Positions 61,933 through 64,000 of a stretch of DNA of 64,000 nt are shown here, piece by piece. The translations under genes and the position numbers were made by a program. Source of the stretch: Saprospiraceae bacterium. Its GTDB lineage: Bacteria > Bacteroidota > Bacteroidia > Chitinophagales > Saprospiraceae. The stretch covers positions 5,460,300 through 5,524,299 of the forward strand of contig JADJXD010000001.1 of assembly GCA_016715985.1 (NCBI GenBank). The letters run 5' to 3'. Below the pieces are notes generated by a model. The model searched no databases, was not told the origin of the DNA, and saw nothing but the letters and a program-made list of their open reading frames with translations. The first letter of the stretch is position 1. Each line of letters starts with the position of its first letter.

Positions 61933-62470
61933 TTATTTATTCACATCAATTCTTACCCTAAATGGCTTTTCAGCTATCATGAGCTCGCTGGTGTAATTCA
62001 CATTTGCACCGAATTCAGCGTATGTGCCTGATAAGAATATTTCTCCTTCTTTTAGTGGTTTGAATGTTGTTTTTAATACATGCGACCGGGTGTAAACGCT
62101 ATCTTCCCCATACTGAATATTCGGATTTTTATCAAAAAAAACCATTGAATGTACAGAATCAAACTCAGAATATTTTAACTCCATGTTCAAACAAGCCAAC
62201 CCCAAAGTAATTTTTTACATATACTAGGTAGCTTGTATCATTACGTATTTCAAAAAACTCAACAGATTTTAATTTATTATTGCTATAAAATATTTCCCAT
62301 TTCCCCCAAAAATTATCTCTTACAAGAGCTCCTTCTTTCTTAATATTGCCGTTTTCAAAATAGTTTATTTAGTAGAATGTATCACTTGCATTTAAACGCT
62401 TCTGAAGTGCCATTATTTTGCCATTATCATACTTGCATATAAATTTTCAGTTTATCATATATAACCTAAA
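61933..62470 (-). pseudogene. Decayed YwqK/MORN-like gene
   Basis: Minus-strand fragments in different frames. YDNGKIMALQKRLNASDTFY ends in a TAA and then continues as INYFENGNIKKEGALVRDNF and GKWEIFYSNNKLKSVEFF, the repeat style of YwqK/MORN-type proteins. A frameshift near 62200 leads to the last frame (61933-62205), with SHVLKTTFKPLKEGEIFL and a normal stop. At least one stop and one shift are needed to read it through. Probably a dead gene of unknown role. Confidence 0.6.
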
Positions 62471-62516
62471 ATTCAATAGTTAGAAGTTACTAATTTCGTC
62501 TGTATCCTGTTAAAGT

Positions 62517-62940
62517 CTAATTTTCCACAATTGTATCAAATTTAATTCCAAAATTCAAAAATCCCTTAGTTTTGAGTGCTCTATATTTTAGTGTGTCATC
62601 AGGTGCATAAGATTTATGGGTTATTGATGTCATTGTGTCCTTAGTTGGTGAAAGAAAATGTGAACTATGCTTTCCTTCAGTAGATTCTAAGTGACTCCAA
62701 AACCCCTTATTAGGTACCCAAGTCGGACCTCGTGGAATTATATCAAATCTATTTTGAAGTTCATTAATATCATCTCTAAAACTCAACATATTCCCTATTA
62801 TTGATTTAAAGTTTCCTGGAATATAAGGAAGGTCTATTGCAGTTTGTGTCCCATCTCCTTGTGAACAGCTATCGGTTCACCATTGATAGATATAGATGTC
62901 TCAAAACCTGTGCCTTTGATGACAACAATTTTATTTAATT
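62517..62940 (-). pseudogene. Decayed gene of unknown family
   Basis: Two frames: IVVIKGTGFETSISINGEPIAV upstream (62875-62940), then, after a shift near 62860, GDGTQTAIDLPYIPGNFKSI continuing into the frame 62517-62789 with RFDIIPRGPTWVPNKGFWSH and a stop. The 5' end is missing: the first frame starts directly after mqnE without an ATG. I do not recognise the family. Confidence 0.5.
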
Positions 62941-62954
62941 ATAAATTGCTTTAT

Positions 62955-64000
62955 CTAAACTACCGGAAGCGCAACATACCCTTTATATGCCTTATCATCT
63001 TCAAATTCAACATCCGTATAATCCTTTACCACATTATACAATGTATCTCTTTCTATGGGTTTTCTACCTACCCTTCTGATCATTTGAACCAATTGTTCTG
63101 TAGAAAGAGCAGGGTTTTGCTCTTCAGAGCCTGCCATGGAATAGATCTTGGTCGTATCGTCAATCGTTCCATCAATATCATCCACACCAAAAGCAAGTGA
63201 TAATTGCGCCATATCTCTCCCGATCATTGGCCAGTAGGATTTGATATGATCAAAATTATCGAGATAAATCGGGAGATTGCATAATTTTCTAAGATCTTCG
63301 ACGACTGTTGATTCCGGAAGGTGTGACATTTGATTGTCCTGATTTCTGAATTACAAAGGAATAAAAGTTTGAAAGCCGCCTGTTTTATCCTGGAGTTGTC
63401 TTAATTTTTCAAGGTGATCGATGCGATGCTCAAATTTTTCTATATGTCCATACAGCATGGTAGCATTGGATTTATGTCCCAGCTCGTGCCATATTTCATG
63501 AATCCGCAACCATTGATCGCCTGTGCATTTCCTCCCCTGCAATCCGATCTCTGATTTCGTGATGAAAAATTTCAGCTCCTCCACCCGGCATTGAATCCAG
63601 GCCTGCATCCTTCATCAATTTCATTCCATCTTCATAACTGATTTTGTCTTTTTTGAAGATATAATGGTATTCGACAGGCGTAAGTGCTTTTATATGCAAG
63701 TCAGGTCTGTGTGCTTTAATGGCTCTGAATAAGTCGGAATAAAATTTTACATCATACTGTGGTAAAACACCGCCCACAATATGCACTTCTGTAACAGGTT
63801 TGTCATCATAACTTTTTACAATGGACATGATGTCATCCAGTGTATATTCCCATCCTTCTGATCTTTTTTTGATCAAACGGGAGTATGAGCAAAAAGAACA
63901 GGTGTATAAACAGATATTGGTCGGTTCGATATGAAAATTTCTGTTAAAATAGGTCTTGTCCCCATGTTTTAACTCACGTACATAGTTTGCCTCGCAATAA
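62955..64000 (-). pseudogene. mqnE: Aminofutalosine synthase (mqnE) with two lesions, open at the right edge
   Basis: A radical-SAM enzyme of the futalosine menaquinone pathway. The cluster motif CLYTCSFC appears near 63895, then the frame continues through VTEVHIVGGVLPQYD and MPGGGAEIFHHEIRDRIAG. A one-base shift near 63530-63537 (CCTCCCC on the plus strand) moves to the frame with CTGDQWLRIHEIWHELGHKS and GGFQTFIPL. An in-frame TAA (63351-63353) then replaces what is normally Lys, before FRNQDNQMSHLPEST, FGVDDIDGTIDDTTKIYSM and the end. The gene may be dead, or the sequence wrong, since the enzyme should be needed if no other menaquinone route exists. Confidence 0.85.

Noticed and set aside
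5645..63353. Stop-codon reassignment as an explanation for the in-frame TAG and TAA
   Set aside because: Both codons end many intact genes here (for example TAG after the GIY-YIG gene, TAA after folD and ruvB), so the standard code holds.

Overview
The window looks like a chromosomal segment of an AT-rich Bacteroidota bacterium, probably a Saprospiraceae-like lineage. Signs are the TAnnTTTG-type promoter box in front of the initiator tRNA, many short-signal lipoproteins, a PorV/PorQ-type barrel, a BNR-repeat/PKD secreted protein of the kind exported by type IX secretion, OmpA with thrombospondin-3 repeats, and a futalosine-type menaquinone gene. No rRNA, CRISPR array, integrase or phage structural gene was seen.

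Housekeeping blocks. 1-4275 (minus): secreted BNR/PKD protein and the murein-peptide ligase Mpl. 15143-21339 (minus): a frameshifted SMUG2-type glycosylase, trehalase and an MFS transporter, then prmA, folD and a TonB-domain protein. 21895-29932 (mostly minus): DUF885 peptidase, a HEPN-like protein, three tRNAs (Pro, Ser, Val), a thioredoxin-fold lipoprotein, dnaA, and a 5'-nucleotidase split into two genes. 30078-31521 (plus): an A-type Fe-S carrier and ruvB, followed by a group II intron just after the ruvB terminator. 33508-44917: OmpA, pcm, fahA, an M14 peptidase with a hexamer repeat at its 5' end, pepT, a Lon-substrate-domain protein, a PorV/PorQ barrel and gamma-glutamyltransferase. 53556-60981: holA, tRNA-Ala, three parvulin/SurA-type genes and a UbiD decarboxylase. 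The right edge holds a damaged mqnE.

Accessory blocks. (A) 4439-5206: initiator tRNA followed by three degenerate tRNA-tail copies, two of which exactly bracket a GIY-YIG nuclease gene. (B) 5476-15130: about fourteen small genes, all on the minus strand. They include a WHH nuclease toxin tip with a SUKH immunity gene carrying a stop codon, a PIN toxin-antitoxin pair, a HepT/MntA pair, and several unrelated or paralogous lipoproteins. Between them lie hairpin repeats of several families in one orientation; some resemble integron attC sites. (C) 46600-53100: the same repeat families around a phosphoesterase, a transposase remnant and a four-gene block with a secreted trypsin-like protease, which is bracketed by 100-bp direct repeats. 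(D) 61571-62940: decayed genes and repeats.

The most interesting features are the repeat-punctuated single-orientation gene array (B, partly echoed in C), the tRNA-tail/GIY-YIG unit (A), a hairpin family whose stems change in a compensatory way around a constant TTGCAA core, and a set of genes broken by single-base changes. The last may reflect real decay or sequence error. All functional calls come from motif recognition by eye; no database search was run.
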